A stretch of 6,358 bases of DNA from an uncultured Erysipelotrichaceae bacterium (lineage in GTDB: Bacteria > Bacillota_I > Bacilli_A > Erysipelotrichales > Coprobacillaceae), in the NCBI GenBank assembly GCA_945981915.1, contig CAMFRJ010000074.1, positions 1 through 6,358 of the forward strand. Direction: 5' to 3'. Under the pieces are notes generated by a model, which had not been told where the DNA came from, did no database searches, and was given only the letters and a program-made list of their open reading frames with translations. The position numbers and the translations under genes are program-made. Shown here piece after piece: positions 6,084 to 6,358 of this stretch. Within the stretch, counting starts at the first letter, position 1, and each line of letters starts with the position of its first letter.

Positions 6084-6358
6084 TGTTTTGGTTTGTTTTT
6101 ATATGGATCATTTGTATGATAATAGGAATATGTTCTCTTGTTTTCTTGGTTATTGTTTTTATGCAAGATTACAAAAGAAAAAATGAAAAAAAGAAAAGAA
6201 TGCTGAAAGTCAATTGTATTAAAAAAACAAAAGGAATAGTTATTGATCTTGAAGATCATATGATGACTATTGAATTTAAACATCATGGTAGAACATATTC
6301 TTTTAAAGAAAAAGTTGATCAACAAATAAATAGAGGGGAGCATGTCAATATCAAATAT
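6083..6358 (+). CDS. Small membrane-anchored protein, DUF3592-like layout, cut by window edge
   Basis: An open frame of 92 codons starts at the ATG formed in TAATG, where its A is the last base of the MATE stop codon, and stays open to the right edge. The overlap, and an AAAAGGA (6064-6070) inside the end of the MATE gene, suggest translational coupling. Residues 2-27 form one hydrophobic membrane helix with no lipobox. A Lys/Arg-rich stretch (31-49) follows, so the C-terminal part should be cytoplasmic. From residue 50 the pattern is beta-rich: GIVIDL, then IEFKHHGRTYSF, then RGEHVNIKY. This order resembles small DUF3592-type domains of Firmicutes, but the match is by eye only and the end is missing. 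Its function is unknown; a link with the transporter is suggested only by the overlap. Confidence 0.7.
   Translation, partial: MFWFVFIWIICMIIGICSLVFLVIVFMQDYKRKNEKKKRMLKVNCIKKTKGIVIDLEDHMMTIEFKHHGRTYSFKEKVDQQINRGEHVNIKY

Noticed and set aside
6062..6343. 93-codon minus-strand open frame at the right edge
   Set aside because: It lies opposite the coupled membrane protein, has no ribosome binding site or domain, and its Lys/Asn/Phe-rich product is typical of a shadow of AT-rich coding DNA.

Overview
This window comes from an AT-rich Gram-positive (Firmicutes-type) genome. The signs are strong purine-rich Shine-Dalgarno sequences, A-tract/hairpin/T-tract terminators between almost every gene, a diacylated-lipoprotein signal, and an anaerobe-style flavin reductase-rubredoxin fusion. 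A gut anaerobe of the Erysipelotrichia or Clostridia type is the best guess. It rests on gene style and base composition, not on a diagnostic marker.

Layout, left to right. Positions 1-33 hold a hairpin terminator of an upstream gene, followed by an AT-only perfect palindrome (34-61). A YjgR-type HerA-like ATPase (DUF853) runs 93-1688 and has its own terminator. A small acidic protein of unknown function follows (1758-2099). A hairpin terminator usable from both strands separates it from a convergent gene on the minus strand (2148-2756) for a high-molecular-weight rubredoxin (flavin-reductase domain plus rubredoxin). That gene is divergent from a lipoprotein gene (2843-3628) whose product has an LppM-like outer part, a transmembrane helix and a C-terminal zinc ribbon. 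A long bidirectional hairpin (3636-3705) separates it from a convergent minus-strand Mrp/NBP35 (ApbC) iron-sulfur carrier ATPase (3707-4522). A 214-base divergent intergenic region with a good promoter then drives a MATE-family efflux transporter (4737-6083). That gene overlaps by one base a small membrane-anchored protein which runs off the right edge (6083-6358 and beyond).

The genes are mostly single-gene units with alternating orientation, so this looks like an ordinary chromosomal housekeeping/accessory stretch. It does not look like a defence island, prophage or biosynthetic cluster. The only clear co-translated pair is the MATE transporter with the partial protein behind it. The rubredoxin fusion and the Mrp ATPase both belong to iron/redox metabolism, but nothing shows that they are co-regulated. 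I see no tRNA, rRNA, CRISPR array, insertion sequence or recognisable riboswitch, and no gene-free stretch exceeds 300 bases. I found no convincing previously undescribed system. The least ordinary items are the lipoprotein with a probable cytoplasmic zinc ribbon, the small acidic orphan, and the coupled partial protein at the right edge.
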